From NCBI GenBank assembly GCA_024103515.1, contig JAGGIK010000005.1, forward strand, positions 1 through 64,000: DNA of 64,000 nucleotides, read 5' to 3'. Numbering within the stretch: the stretch's first letter is position 1; the number at the start of each line of letters is the position of its first letter. The DNA comes from Snodgrassella sp. GTDB taxonomy: Bacteria > Pseudomonadota > Gammaproteobacteria > Burkholderiales > Neisseriaceae. Position numbers and translations under genes: made by a program. The notes beneath the pieces were generated by a model that saw nothing but the letters and a program-made list of their open reading frames with translations, was not told the origin of the DNA and did no database searches. This document shows, piece after piece, positions 31,933 through 41,032 of this stretch.

Positions 31933-32436
31933 ATGTTAGACCCTAATTTGATTGATACAATCACATTTACGCGCGAACAGCAGCAATGCAGCGGCGAAGT
32001 GCGCTTGCAAGCGTTAAATAGGCGGGTTTGGTCGCATGAACTTCTGGTTAAGCGTGATGCCGTCATACAGTTTCAGGCTCGTGGCGGAACAGATCGCTGG
32101 CAGCGCCCTTTTATCAATGTTAGTGTAAAAGGTGAATTACAACTGATATGTCAGCGCTGTTTACAAGCTGTATCTTGGACGTTGAGCGACCAGTCCCATG
32201 TAGTGCTGTTTGCTGATGAACAATCACTTGATGAAGCCATGGTTGCTGATGAAGCACTTGAAGGCATCTTGTGGCAGGAGCAGTTCAATCTGGTTTCACT
32301 GATTGAAGATCAGATTCTGATGGCTATTCCGGTTGCCCCGAGGCATAGCGATTGTGATCACGTATTGGCAACATCAACCAATCAGGCCTCAGATAATCCC
32401 TTTGCCAAGCTGGTGGGACTGAAAAGCGGCCGCTAA
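31933..32436 (+). CDS. yceD: YceD/DUF177 family protein (23S rRNA accumulation)
   Basis: 167 residues. The conserved central cysteine pair lies in LQLICQRCLQAVSW near residue 75, and the C-terminus has the NPFAKLVGLK ending. YceD is needed for normal 23S rRNA levels and nearly always precedes rpmF. That is so here, with 29 bases between. The divergent partner is maf. A cytoplasmic protein. Confidence 0.92.
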   Translation: MLDPNLIDTITFTREQQQCSGEVRLQALNRRVWSHELLVKRDAVIQFQARGGTDRWQRPFINVSVKGELQLICQRCLQAVSWTLSDQSHVVLFADEQSLDEAMVADEALEGILWQEQFNLVSLIEDQILMAIPVAPRHSDCDHVLATSTNQASDNPFAKLVGLKSGR

Positions 32437-32465
32437 CGAATTAACTTATTTATCAGGAGCTTAAC

Positions 32466-32645
32466 ATGGCAGTTCAACAAAACAAAAAATCACCATCTAA
32501 ACGCGGTATGCATCGCTCACATGACGGTCTGACCGCAGTGCAGGTTTCTACCGATGTTAATACTGGCGAAGTACATTTGCGTCACCATATCTCTCCTAAT
32601 GGTATGTACCGTGGTCGCAAAGTAGTTAAAGCCAGAGGCGAATAA
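32466..32645 (+). CDS. rpmF: 50S ribosomal protein L32
   Basis: 59 residues, starting [20 protein letters not shown] and ending KVVKARGE. The N-terminal MAVQxNKxxxSKRGMRRSHD pattern is diagnostic. This version lacks the zinc-binding cysteines, like other proteobacterial L32 proteins. The start is preceded by CAGGAGCTTAAC. Co-transcribed with yceD and followed by a terminator. Confidence 0.97.
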   Translation: MAVQQNKKSPSKRGMHRSHDGLTAVQVSTDVNTGEVHLRHHISPNGMYRGRKVVKARGE

Positions 32646-32673
32646 TTACTTAGTGATTATTTAACATGTTTGT

Positions 32674-32709
32674 AAGCCAGGCATTGCTATAGCAATCACT
32701 GGCTTTTTT
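32674..32709 (+). terminator. Terminator of yceD-rpmF
   Basis: Imperfect stem with outer arms AAGCCAG and CTGGCTT and inner ATTGC/GCAAT, followed by TTTTTT, 29 bases after rpmF. Confidence 0.85.
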
Positions 32710-32806
32710 GTATTAATTATTTACAGGTACAGTTTGCATATAAACTTATGCAATACTATAAATCTATTGCCAGTTATGGCCTAATTTATACTGATCCGAG
32801 CTTTAA

Positions 32807-33334
32807 ATGAAGAAAATCTGGTATAACTACGAAGACATACATCGTGCTATCAAACAACTGGCAGAAAAAATCCAAGCATCAGAACACTCGTTTGATGCTA
32901 TGATCGCTATTGGCGGTGGCGGTTTTATTCCGGCGCGAATATTGCGCAGTTTTTTAAATATTCCAGTATATACCGTTACTTTGTCATATTACGATGTTAA
33001 TGATCAGCCTACTGATCTTCCTCAGAAAATACAGTGGACTGATGGATTTGATACAAAGCTGAAAGAAAAAAAACTGCTTATCATTGATGAAGTGGATGAT
33101 AGTCGTGCTACTCTGGAATTCTGTATTCGTGAATTGCAACACGAAGGTTTCAATCAGCTGGGGGTAGCTGTTTTACATGAAAAGCGCAAACCCAAAAAAG
33201 GGGTGTTGCCAGCTGAAATGCCGTATTACAGTGCCATGCAAGTGGATGATTGGTGGATTAATTATCCGTGGGATGCACTGGATATAGATGAGCATTATCG
33301 TAATGTTGTTACTCAATCTTTACCTGAGAACTGA
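32807..33334 (+). CDS. Phosphoribosyltransferase family protein
   Basis: 175 residues with a type I PRTase fold: an early loop AIGGGGFIPARILRSFL near residue 35 and the PRPP-binding region LLIIDEVDDSRATLEF near residue 93. The canonical loop is DDxxxTG[GKT]T; here the Gly-Thr part is replaced by SRATLEF, so PRPP binding is altered or the family is a divergent xanthine/hypoxanthine-type. The C-terminal DDWWINYPWD is typical of xanthine phosphoribosyltransferase-like proteins. Its stop is three bases before plsX, so the two form an operon. Confidence 0.82.
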   Translation: MKKIWYNYEDIHRAIKQLAEKIQASEHSFDAMIAIGGGGFIPARILRSFLNIPVYTVTLSYYDVNDQPTDLPQKIQWTDGFDTKLKEKKLLIIDEVDDSRATLEFCIRELQHEGFNQLGVAVLHEKRKPKKGVLPAEMPYYSAMQVDDWWINYPWDALDIDEHYRNVVTQSLPEN

Positions 33335-33337
33335 TCG

Positions 33338-34363
33338 ATGACTTTGAAAACTATTGCTGTTGATGTCATGGGCGGCGACTACGGCTTGGATGTTACCATT
33401 CAAGGTGCATTGGATTTTTTACAGAAACAAAGCGATGCAGCATTGATTCTTGTCGGAGATGAAGCACGTATAAAAGCTGCGCTTGCCCAAACCAAGGCTT
33501 CACTGGGCAGGATTACCATTCAAGCGGCTAGTGAAGTAGTTGGTATGGATGAAGAACCTTCGTCTGCATTGAAAAATAAAAGAGATTCTTCTATGCGTGT
33601 TGCCATTAATCAAATTAAAGATGGTAAAGCGCAGGCGGCTGTATCCGCTGGTAATACTGGTGCATTAATGGCTACGGCAAGATTTGTATTAAAAACCATA
33701 CCCGGTATCAATCGGCCAGCGATTGCTAAATTCTTACCTGCCCGCAACAATCATGTGACTTTAGTGTTGGATCTAGGGGCAAATGTTGATTGCAGCGGAG
33801 AGCAGCTATTTCAGTTTGCTGTAGCCGGTAGTCAGCTGGTTGCTTCTCTGCTAACAGAGAATAACCGTCCTCGTGTGGGTTTACTGAATGTTGGTACCGA
33901 AGATATCAAGGGTAACGCCGCAGTTAAAGAAGCCCATCAGCTTTTGCGTGACAGCAACCTCAATTTCGTAGGTAATGTGGAGGGCAACGCCATATTTACC
34001 GCTGAAGTAGATGTACTGGTGGTGGATGGTTTTACAGGTAATGCCATGCTCAAGAGTATCGAAGGGGCCGTTAAATTTTCAGGCGAAGTGATCAAGGAAG
34101 AATTTATCCGTAGCTGGTATAATAAACTGAGCGCATTGATTGCTTTGCCTGTATTTAAAGGATTTAAGCGGCGTTTAGACCCGCGTCGTTTTAATGGCGC
34201 AATTTTTCTAGGTTTACGTGGCGTAGTAGTCAAAAGTCACGGTGGTACTGATGCTGCAGGATTCTGTTTTGCCTTAGAAGAAGCATATAAAGCGATTAAA
34301 GCAGACTCTATTACTAAAATTCAGGCCGGTGTAGCTGAACAGCTATCATCGTCTGAAGAATAA
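33338..34363 (+). CDS. plsX: Phosphate acyltransferase PlsX
   Basis: 341 residues. Converts acyl-ACP to acyl-phosphate for phospholipid synthesis at the membrane. Seen: IAVDVMGGDYGLDVTIQGAL at the N-terminus, the MDEEPSSALKNKRDSSMRVA block near residue 75, SAGNTGALMATA, and the C-terminal GVVVKSHGGTDAAGF. Starts three bases after the phosphoribosyltransferase stop. fabH follows after 78 bases. Confidence 0.97.
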   Translation: MTLKTIAVDVMGGDYGLDVTIQGALDFLQKQSDAALILVGDEARIKAALAQTKASLGRITIQAASEVVGMDEEPSSALKNKRDSSMRVAINQIKDGKAQAAVSAGNTGALMATARFVLKTIPGINRPAIAKFLPARNNHVTLVLDLGANVDCSGEQLFQFAVAGSQLVASLLTENNRPRVGLLNVGTEDIKGNAAVKEAHQLLRDSNLNFVGNVEGNAIFTAEVDVLVVDGFTGNAMLKSIEGAVKFSGEVIKEEFIRSWYNKLSALIALPVFKGFKRRLDPRRFNGAIFLGLRGVVVKSHGGTDAAGFCFALEEAYKAIKADSITKIQAGVAEQLSSSEE

Positions 34364-34441
34364 CTCATCGTGTTACAAATGCAGACAATTCTAGTGACTT
34401 TGTCTACAATAGCCACTTTGTCCCTATCTGAAGAATAAACC

Positions 34442-35404
34442 ATGTTACACGCACATATTCTTGGTACTGGCAGTTATCTGCCGGATCGCCGTGTGAGCAA
34501 CGATGATTTAAGCAAAATAGTTGACACATCGGATGAGTGGATTACCTCTCGCACCGGTATCAAGACTCGCCATATCGCGGCTGAAAATGAGCAAACCAGT
34601 GATCTTGCTGTCAAAGCCGCACAGGTTGCTTTGGCTGATGCCGGTGTGGATGCTGCTGATATTGATCTAATTATCGTTGCAACATCTACTCCTGACATGA
34701 CCTTTCCGGCTACTGCCTGTATCGTACAAAATAAACTGGGTATAGCTGGCTGTCCTGCTTTTGATGTACAGGCAGTATGTGCTGGTTTTATGTACGCAAT
34801 AGCGACCGCTAATGCTTATATTAAAAGCAAAATGGCAACAAAAGCATTGGTCATTGGTGCTGAAACATTTAGCCGTTTGCTTGATTGGAGTGACCGTCGT
34901 AGTTGTGTTTTATTTGGTGACGGAGCTGGTGCCGTTATACTGAGTGCTTCGGATCAAGAAGGAGGCATTCTACAGACAGAATTACGCGCAGATGGCGCCT
35001 ATAGGCATATTTTGCAGACTCCGGGAAAAATCGCTTCTGGCAATATCGAAGGTTCTCCGTACCTATTTATGGATGGTCAGGCTGTATATAAATTCGCAGT
35101 TAAAGCTTTGGCTAATATAGCTCAGCAAGTAATGGAAAAGTCTGGTTTGCATCCGTCAGATATTGATTGGGTCATTCCGCATCAAGCTAATTTGCGAATT
35201 ATTGAGTCTACTGCACGTCATCTTAACGTTCCAATGGACAAAGTTATAGTTACATTGGCGGAGCAGGGAAATACCTCGGCAGCTTCCATACCCTTGGCTT
35301 TGGATCAAGGGATCAAATCTGGTCGAATTCAACGCGGGCAGATATTATTATTAGAAGGCATTGGCGGTGGTTTTGCCTGGGGTGCAGTAACGATAAAATA
35401 TTAA
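34442..35404 (+). CDS. fabH: 3-oxoacyl-ACP synthase III
   Basis: 320 residues. Starts fatty acid synthesis by condensing acetyl-CoA with malonyl-ACP. The catalytic triad is complete: Cys in [12 protein letters not shown] near residue 113, His in [10 protein letters not shown] near residue 246, and Asn in [12 protein letters not shown] near residue 276. C-terminal GGGFAWGAV is conserved. Lies between plsX and a glycosyltransferase-like gene, with the rest of the fab cluster beyond it. Confidence 0.97.
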   Translation: MLHAHILGTGSYLPDRRVSNDDLSKIVDTSDEWITSRTGIKTRHIAAENEQTSDLAVKAAQVALADAGVDAADIDLIIVATSTPDMTFPATACIVQNKLGIAGCPAFDVQAVCAGFMYAIATANAYIKSKMATKALVIGAETFSRLLDWSDRRSCVLFGDGAGAVILSASDQEGGILQTELRADGAYRHILQTPGKIASGNIEGSPYLFMDGQAVYKFAVKALANIAQQVMEKSGLHPSDIDWVIPHQANLRIIESTARHLNVPMDKVIVTLAEQGNTSAASIPLALDQGIKSGRIQRGQILLLEGIGGGFAWGAVTIKY

Positions 35405-35433
35405 TTTTATTACATAAGTAAAGAGTTTAGAGT

Positions 35434-36294
35434 ATGTTGCCCCGATCTGCATTAGCTGATATGCATCCTGTTATCATGTCACCCAGTCATGATGGCCGCT
35501 ACTATGGTAATTATGTCAAATCCTTGTTGGCCTTGTCGGCGGTTCATACGGGAGCAAGATATCCCTTACAAGTTTATCTGCATCAGGGTGAAAGTTTAAT
35601 TACCAGAGCGCGCAATGATAGCGTTGCCGAATTTTTAGCGCATCCAGAATGGACTCATTTATGTTGGATTGATACTGATATCGGTTTTTCTGTAGAAGCT
35701 TTTCATCGCTTGTTGCTGGCTGATCGCGATGTTGTTGCCGGCATCTACCCTTTAAAACAAGATCCGTGGCCGCAGAGCGGAGTTGATGCTCATATGACTC
35801 AGCAACAATTTTTGGCCAAATACACTCACTATACCATCAATATAAATCCAGATAGCAACAATGAAGTACATATTCATATTGATGATGATGGATTTTTTGA
35901 ACTTTCTGAAGTGTCTACAGGATTTATGGTTATTAAACGGGAGGTATTTCTACAATTGATGCAAGCTTATCCTGATTTACAATATAAATCAGAAACTATT
36001 GATGTTCCTGATCAAGGTTATCATTACCGTTTTTATGATTTCATGGTTGATCCTGTCCACAAGCGATATTTATCTGAAGACTTTAGCTTCTGCAATCTGT
36101 GGACAAAGATTGGCGGCAAAATCTATGCAGATGCTCGCTCAAATCTTACGCATATGGGCAATAAAGTTTATCAAGGGTCTTTTCCTGAGACTCTGGTTAA
36201 TAATTTGTCTAACGCAATAGGCGCACCGAAAGGAACAAAAATGTTTGTTTACTCTGATAAATCGCTACGAATCAATGAACCACCGATTAAATAG
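35434..36294 (+). CDS. Glycosyltransferase-like protein inside the fab cluster
   Basis: 286 residues, no signal peptide. A GT2/Anp1-like fold is suggested by the metal-binding acidic motif WIDTDIGFS near residue 74, the preceding arginine-containing ITRARNDSVAEFL helix, the GIYPLKQ segment, and a late SEDFSFCNLW acidic-aromatic motif. It starts 29 bases after fabH, so is probably co-transcribed. Such a gene between fabH and fabD is not part of the classic cluster and could act on cell-surface sugars. Acceptor and donor are unknown. Confidence 0.75.
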   Translation: MLPRSALADMHPVIMSPSHDGRYYGNYVKSLLALSAVHTGARYPLQVYLHQGESLITRARNDSVAEFLAHPEWTHLCWIDTDIGFSVEAFHRLLLADRDVVAGIYPLKQDPWPQSGVDAHMTQQQFLAKYTHYTININPDSNNEVHIHIDDDGFFELSEVSTGFMVIKREVFLQLMQAYPDLQYKSETIDVPDQGYHYRFYDFMVDPVHKRYLSEDFSFCNLWTKIGGKIYADARSNLTHMGNKVYQGSFPETLVNNLSNAIGAPKGTKMFVYSDKSLRINEPPIK

Positions 36295-36703
36295 CTAATA
36301 AATATCGATTAAATCAGAAGGATTCTTTGTTGATATACTGCACAGAGATTTAATAAGTTGTTCATTAATAATTCAAATCTCATGGGAATAAAATAGATTT
36401 TGCTTATTTTAGAAATAGAATTGCCTAAACTGCATTGATAATCAATATGCAATGTCTATACTCAGAAATGAATAACACTGAGGTAAAAATTTTATATTTT
36501 ATAGTATGTATAAAAGTTAAAAAGAAATTATAAAAAAACCTTAATTAATTTACCCAAAAATAGAATACTAAATCTTTATAGATTTTATACTAAATATGGT
36601 TATAACTGCTTCTAAGCAACACAAATGATCATACGATATAATATGATCAATTATCATTAAAATAATTATTCTGGATATTACCTTATCTAATCCAAGGAAA
36701 ATC
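36295..36703. other. AT-rich spacer splitting the fab cluster
   Basis: About 400 strongly AT-rich bases between the glycosyltransferase and fabD, with no coding remnant. It probably gives fabD-fabG their own promoter. Confidence 0.5.
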
Positions 36704-37648
36704 ATGAGTATAGCCTTTTTTTTTCCCGGCCAAGGGTCACAAAGTCTCAACATGATGTCTGGTTTCAATGAAATAGATGTTGTGCGACAGACATTTGAGC
36801 AAGCTTCCACAGTCTTAAATCAGGATCTATGGGCATTGATCACTGGTGAAGATGTCGCAGCATTAAATGAAACAGTTAATACACAGCCGCTAATGCTAAC
36901 AGCGGGAGTGGCTGTGTGGCGCGTCTATCTGCAATTACATGGTGTAATGCCAGCAGTGGTTGCCGGCCATAGTTTGGGTGAGTACACCGCTTTGGTTGCT
37001 GCCGGCAGTTTAGATTTTACTGATGCGGTCAAACTGGTGCGCTTGCGAGCACAACTTATGCAGAACGCTGTGCCTCAAGGAGAAGGAGCTATGGCTGCTG
37101 TATTGGGACTAGATGATGACACAGTACGTCAAGTATGTGTTCAAGCCGAGCAAGAGTTACCGGAAACGGTGGTTGAAGCGGTAAACTATAATTCTCCGGG
37201 GCAAATTGTGATTGCCGGTAGCACAAATTCTGTTACTCGAGCGTGTGAACTGGCTAAAGCTGCTGGTGCCAAACGTGCATTGCTTCTGCCTGTATCTGTA
37301 CCTTCACATTGTCGTCTGATGAAGCCAGCTGCTAAACAGTTAGCTCAGGCGCTGACTGATGTAACAATCCATGCGCCACAGATTAGCGTAATTCACAACG
37401 TTGATGTATCCGTATATCAAGATGCAGAATGCATCAAAAATGCATTAGTGCAGCAACTGTATTCACCTGTACGCTGGACAGAAACTGTTGAAAAATTAAT
37501 GGCAGAAGGTATCACTGAGTATGCAGAATGTGGCCCAGGCAAAGTATTGGCAGGTCTGACCAAACGTATTGATAAAAGCGCTGTGTGCACTGCGCTAACC
37601 AGTCTGGAAAGCGTACAAAGCTTTATTGCTACGCATGCTGCTAACTAA
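36704..37648 (+). CDS. fabD: Malonyl-CoA:ACP transacylase
   Basis: 314 residues. The N-terminal FFPGQGSQ, the catalytic serine in AGHSLGEYTALVAAG near residue 91, and the late VPSHC histidine near residue 202 are all present, as is ECGPGKVLAGL. It loads malonyl groups on ACP. The start follows AAGGAAAATC. fabG follows after 11 bases. Confidence 0.97.
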   Translation: MSIAFFFPGQGSQSLNMMSGFNEIDVVRQTFEQASTVLNQDLWALITGEDVAALNETVNTQPLMLTAGVAVWRVYLQLHGVMPAVVAGHSLGEYTALVAAGSLDFTDAVKLVRLRAQLMQNAVPQGEGAMAAVLGLDDDTVRQVCVQAEQELPETVVEAVNYNSPGQIVIAGSTNSVTRACELAKAAGAKRALLLPVSVPSHCRLMKPAAKQLAQALTDVTIHAPQISVIHNVDVSVYQDAECIKNALVQQLYSPVRWTETVEKLMAEGITEYAECGPGKVLAGLTKRIDKSAVCTALTSLESVQSFIATHAAN

Positions 37649-37659
37649 AGGAAACAACT

Positions 37660-38403
37660 ATGAATCAGGATTTAACTGGTAAAGTGGCACTGGTGACAGG
37701 TGCGACACGTGGTATTGGGGCTGCCATTGCCCGGCTTCTGGCTGAAAAAGGAGCTAAAGTCATTGGGACAGCCACTTCAGCTAATGGAGTAAATGCCATC
37801 AATCAGGCATTGGCTGAATTCGGAGGAGAGGGACGCGAACTACGGATTGCTGAAGGAAACAGTATTGAAAATCTGATTAGTAACATCGAAAGTGAAATCG
37901 GCAACATTGCGATACTGGTCAATAATGCAGGTATTACCCGCGATAATCTGCTGATGCGAATGAAAGAATCAGAATGGGATGAGATTATGGAAATTAATCT
38001 TAAATCTGTATTTCGAGCCAGCAAAGCCGTAGTGCGCGGTATGATGAAAGCGCGCACAGGTCGGATAATCAGTATTACTTCAGTAGTTGGATCTATTGGT
38101 AATGCTGGCCAGACCAACTATGCTGTGGCTAAAGCTGGTCTGGTGGGTTTTACTAAATCTCTGGCTCGTGAAGTAGGTAGTCGAGGCATTACCGTCAACT
38201 GTGTTGCTCCTGGTTTTATTGAAACTGATATGACTTTATCATTACCACAGGAGCAACGGGATTATTTTTCCGCTCAGACAGCATTGAATCATTTCGGTAC
38301 ACCGGAAGATATAGCTGCGGCGGTATTGTTTCTAGCGAGTGATGAGGCAAAATACATTACAGGTCATACATTGCATGTAAACGGTGGCATGTTCATGGCT
38401 TAA
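37660..38403 (+). CDS. fabG: 3-oxoacyl-ACP reductase
   Basis: 247 residues, a short-chain dehydrogenase. The NADPH site is VTGATRGIGAAIA near residue 13, the catalytic Ser is in ISITSVVGSIG, Tyr/Lys in YAVAKAG near residue 151, and the C-terminus HVNGGMFMA. Reduces 3-oxoacyl-ACP in chain elongation. It is the last gene of the cluster; acpP and fabF, which follow fabG in E. coli, are not here. Confidence 0.97.
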   Translation: MNQDLTGKVALVTGATRGIGAAIARLLAEKGAKVIGTATSANGVNAINQALAEFGGEGRELRIAEGNSIENLISNIESEIGNIAILVNNAGITRDNLLMRMKESEWDEIMEINLKSVFRASKAVVRGMMKARTGRIISITSVVGSIGNAGQTNYAVAKAGLVGFTKSLAREVGSRGITVNCVAPGFIETDMTLSLPQEQRDYFSAQTALNHFGTPEDIAAAVLFLASDEAKYITGHTLHVNGGMFMA

Positions 38404-38412
38404 ACCAGCAGG

Positions 38413-38450
38413 AAAAACCATTTCGGTTTAAATAACGGAAATGGTTTTTT
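38413..38450. terminator. Bidirectional terminator between fabG and cysB
   Basis: Arms AAAAACCATTTC and GAAATGGTTTTT flanking a short AT loop; T-run on the plus strand and, by symmetry, on the minus strand. It serves fabG and the convergent cysB. Confidence 0.9.
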
Positions 38451-38466
38451 GTACGCATAAAGAAAA

Positions 38467-39417
38467 CTAGATGGAAAAATCCTCATCAAAGGTTCCATAC
38501 AGCACTGATTCAATTCTGCTACGAGTTAGCATAGGAGCAAATAGCGCTAAAAATTCATAAGCAAACCCACGTAAATAAGCATCTTTTCTGAGAATGACCT
38601 GAGAAAATGAAGGCTCAAATAGGTGTTCAGCATTGATCCGATTTAACCCCTGATCACGTTTTTGATCAAAAGCTTGCGTAGCTACAAGACCAATCCCTAA
38701 ACCATTGAGTACATAAGTTTTGATCACATCCGAATCAGGAGAAGTCAAAACTATTTGTGGCTGATTACATTGACCTTGTGCAAAAGCATGTGCAATATCA
38801 GAATGTTTTTCAACAGCATCATCATAGGTAATCAAGGGATATGCTGCAATATCCTGTAGACACAAAGGCTGATTCAATGACAATAGTGGATGGGCATCGG
38901 GGACAATAATACTTCGATTCCAAGCATAACAATTTAATTTATGTAATTCAGAGTGATCTGTAACCATTCCTGCTCCGATCGCAAAATCCACTTCGCCACT
39001 GAGTACAAGTTGATTGATGGCTTTAGAAGATGCCGGCAAAATATGAAGCTGAACTAGTGGATATTGTTCAGTAAAAGCTTTAACAATATTCGGTAGTGTA
39101 TAGCGAGCCAGAGTGTGCGTAGTGGCAATGGAGAGTGATCCCATGGTCTGATCTGCAAACTCAGTACCAATGCGCTTAATATTTTGAACTTCTCGTAAAA
39201 TGCGATCGGCAGTTTCTAATACAATTTTACCTGGAGCGGTCACTGACACAATGCGTTTACCATGACGAATAAACAAAGGTACACCTAGTTCGTCCTCAAG
39301 CATTCGAATTTGTTTAGAAATACCCGGCTGAGAAGTAAATAAAGCTTCTGCTGCATCAGAAATATTCAAATTCTGACGATATACTTCTACCGCATATCTT
39401 AACTGTTGTAATTTCAT
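38467..39417 (-). CDS. cysB: LysR-type regulator CysB
   Basis: 316 residues. The N-terminal winged helix has LNISDAAEALFTSQPGISKQ and IRMLEDELGVPLFIRHGKR, exactly the CysB pattern, followed by the TTHTLARYTLP segment of the effector domain and the C-terminal aromatic ending. CysB activates sulfate/thiosulfate uptake and reduction genes when N-acetylserine is present. cysE, whose product makes the inducer's precursor, lies at 52684-53478. Confidence 0.9.
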   Translation of the reverse strand: MKLQQLRYAVEVYRQNLNISDAAEALFTSQPGISKQIRMLEDELGVPLFIRHGKRIVSVTAPGKIVLETADRILREVQNIKRIGTEFADQTMGSLSIATTHTLARYTLPNIVKAFTEQYPLVQLHILPASSKAINQLVLSGEVDFAIGAGMVTDHSELHKLNCYAWNRSIIVPDAHPLLSLNQPLCLQDIAAYPLITYDDAVEKHSDIAHAFAQGQCNQPQIVLTSPDSDVIKTYVLNGLGIGLVATQAFDQKRDQGLNRINAEHLFEPSFSQVILRKDAYLRGFAYEFLALFAPMLTRSRIESVLYGTFDEDFSI

Positions 39418-39666
39418 ATATATATATTCAGTCTCTTATAAATTCGATATAAGTCAAATACTGTAGCTCAAATACAACAAAATTATCATATTGACTGCAT
39501 CATAGCTTAATTTTCTTATCATGACACAACATAAATTCGCAAGATTTAAAAACCAAATAAATTCATTGAGCAAGGAAATTTTTTATCAGCTCAATCAAGT
39601 TTTTCTTGTTGTTTTCATACAACTAAACAGAAGCAAACCTTAGGTTTTAGTTGTAAATAAGTGACA
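39418..39666. other. Spacer between cysB and the OmpA-like gene, first half
   Basis: About 250 AT-rich bases upstream of cysB on the minus strand, with no coding signal. It should contain the cysB promoter. Confidence 0.45.
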
Positions 39667-39797
39667 CAGGTCTATTTTTTAGGCATGATTGACTATTAGG
39701 AAGCGGGTCGTCTAGCAGCTTCGCCTTGGTGGTTTGGATATTGACAGTTTATACTGCGATTTCTTATAGTATAGACCTGATTTACCAAGCTACCCGC
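39667..39797. repeat. Composite inverted repeats around the OmpA-like gene promoter
   Basis: Three sets of inverted arms: CAGGTCTAT (39667-39675) with ATAGACCTG (39771-39779); GCGGGT (39703-39708) with ACCCGC (39792-39797); and CTTGGT (39725-39730) with ACCAAG (39784-39789). The last two are nested and form a long imperfect stem across the promoter. The first crosses them. GC content is well above that of the flanks. Confidence 0.55.
39741..39770 (+). promoter_or_regulatory. Promoter of the OmpA-family gene
   Basis: TTGACA at 39741-39746, a 17-18-base spacer, then TTATAG/TATAGT at 39764-39770, a near-consensus sigma-70 promoter about 120 bases upstream of the start codon. High expression is expected for an abundant outer-membrane protein. 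Confidence 0.8.
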
Positions 39798-39892
39798 CCG
39801 GTTTGAGCGGCCTGTAAATGGTATTTGTGTTTTGATACAGTGTATTTATGAACTAAATCAACACATAACAAATTTTTTGATGAGGGAATAAC

Positions 39893-40618
39893 ATGACCAA
39901 ACAGCTAAAATTGAGCGCATTGATCGTTGCTATGGCTGCTTCAACTGCCGCTTTTGCCAATGGTGTCGTGCCGGGGGCCGATTGGACCGGTGAACCAAGT
40001 GGTAAATACAATGGCTATACAACCAGCTCTGCTCCTAAAACTGGTACTGGTGAGATCCTAGTAACAGGTGCTAAAACTCAAGATGGTACACCTGAATGCT
40101 GGAAAAATGGATTCAATAAAGATGTTGAACCTACTTTAGGTAATAACTGTGCACATCCGGTTGCTCAGGCGCCTGTTCGTCCAACTTATACAGATGAAAC
40201 TATTTCTCTGTCTGCTAACTTCTTGTTTGGTTTTGATAAATTTAATTTGCGTCATGAGGCAATTGATACTCTGAATCAATTAGCTACACGTTTGTCTGAT
40301 AGCAGAGTTCAAACTGTGCGTATTGAAGGTCATACCGACTTTAAAGGTTCTGATGCTTACAACAATGCTTTGTCTGAACGTCGTGCTCATGCTGTGGCTA
40401 ATTATTTGGTATCCAAAGGTGTGTCTGCAGAAAAAATTACTGCAGTTGGTTTGGGTAAGTCTGAAGCTCGCATGACTCAAACTTGTCAGAACGAAGTTGC
40501 TCGTTTGGGCAAAAAAGTATCAGCAGCTAAAAAACGTGCTGCTTTGATCGAATGTATTGCACCTGATCGTCGAGTAGATGTGAAAATCCGTACTCTGGAA
40601 AGTAAACGAGTTAAATAA
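39893..40618 (+). CDS. OmpA-family (RmpM/class-4-like) cell-wall-binding protein
   Basis: 241 residues. Signal peptide with AFA cleavage near residue 22, a short tryptophan-containing N-terminal part, then a peptidoglycan-binding OmpA C-domain (about residues 100-235) with [39 protein letters not shown] (the peptidoglycan-contact Asp and downstream Arg) and [10 protein letters not shown]. There is no N-terminal barrel, so it resembles neisserial RmpM, which tethers porin trimers to the wall. A cysteine pair near residues 68 and 83 and a second pair near residues 200 and 223 could form disulfides. Confidence 0.92.
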   Translation: MTKQLKLSALIVAMAASTAAFANGVVPGADWTGEPSGKYNGYTTSSAPKTGTGEILVTGAKTQDGTPECWKNGFNKDVEPTLGNNCAHPVAQAPVRPTYTDETISLSANFLFGFDKFNLRHEAIDTLNQLATRLSDSRVQTVRIEGHTDFKGSDAYNNALSERRAHAVANYLVSKGVSAEKITAVGLGKSEARMTQTCQNEVARLGKKVSAAKKRAALIECIAPDRRVDVKIRTLESKRVK

Positions 40619-40632
40619 TTTTTCTCTACTTT

Positions 40633-40660
40633 AAAAACCCTGCTTTAAGCAGGGTTTTTT
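40633..40660 (+). terminator. Terminator of the OmpA-family gene
   Basis: CCCTGCTT/AAGCAGGG stem flanked by an A-run and a six-T run, 14 bases after the stop. Confidence 0.93.
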
Positions 40661-41032
40661 ATCGCTGGTAATTTTCATAGCTTCATAATATTTTTTATTA
40701 ATAGTCATGCTATTTAATTTAAATAATAAATAATCCCAATTATTTAGATATTGTGTATATTCAGTATTAGCTAATGTTGGTTTTGATTATTTTCTTAATA
40801 TCAATTTTAAACATATGTTATTATGTGAATAATGAATATTTATATAAATAAAATGTCATTTAGTTTGTTTGTGTCTTTGATGTTTATAAAAATGCTTTAA
40901 GTATATGCAATTGGCGCTTCAATAAGGGAAAAAAATATTAACTAAATCTCTATCTATTATATCCATATGCAAGCTAAGTTCTGAATAATACTAATACTAA
41001 ATTTTTCTAAAACTCAACTTAAAAGTGATTCA
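40661..41032. other. AT-rich spacer, no gene seen
   Basis: About 370 bases, very AT-rich, without coding signal, between the OmpA-like gene and the broken YiiX-like gene. Confidence 0.5.
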
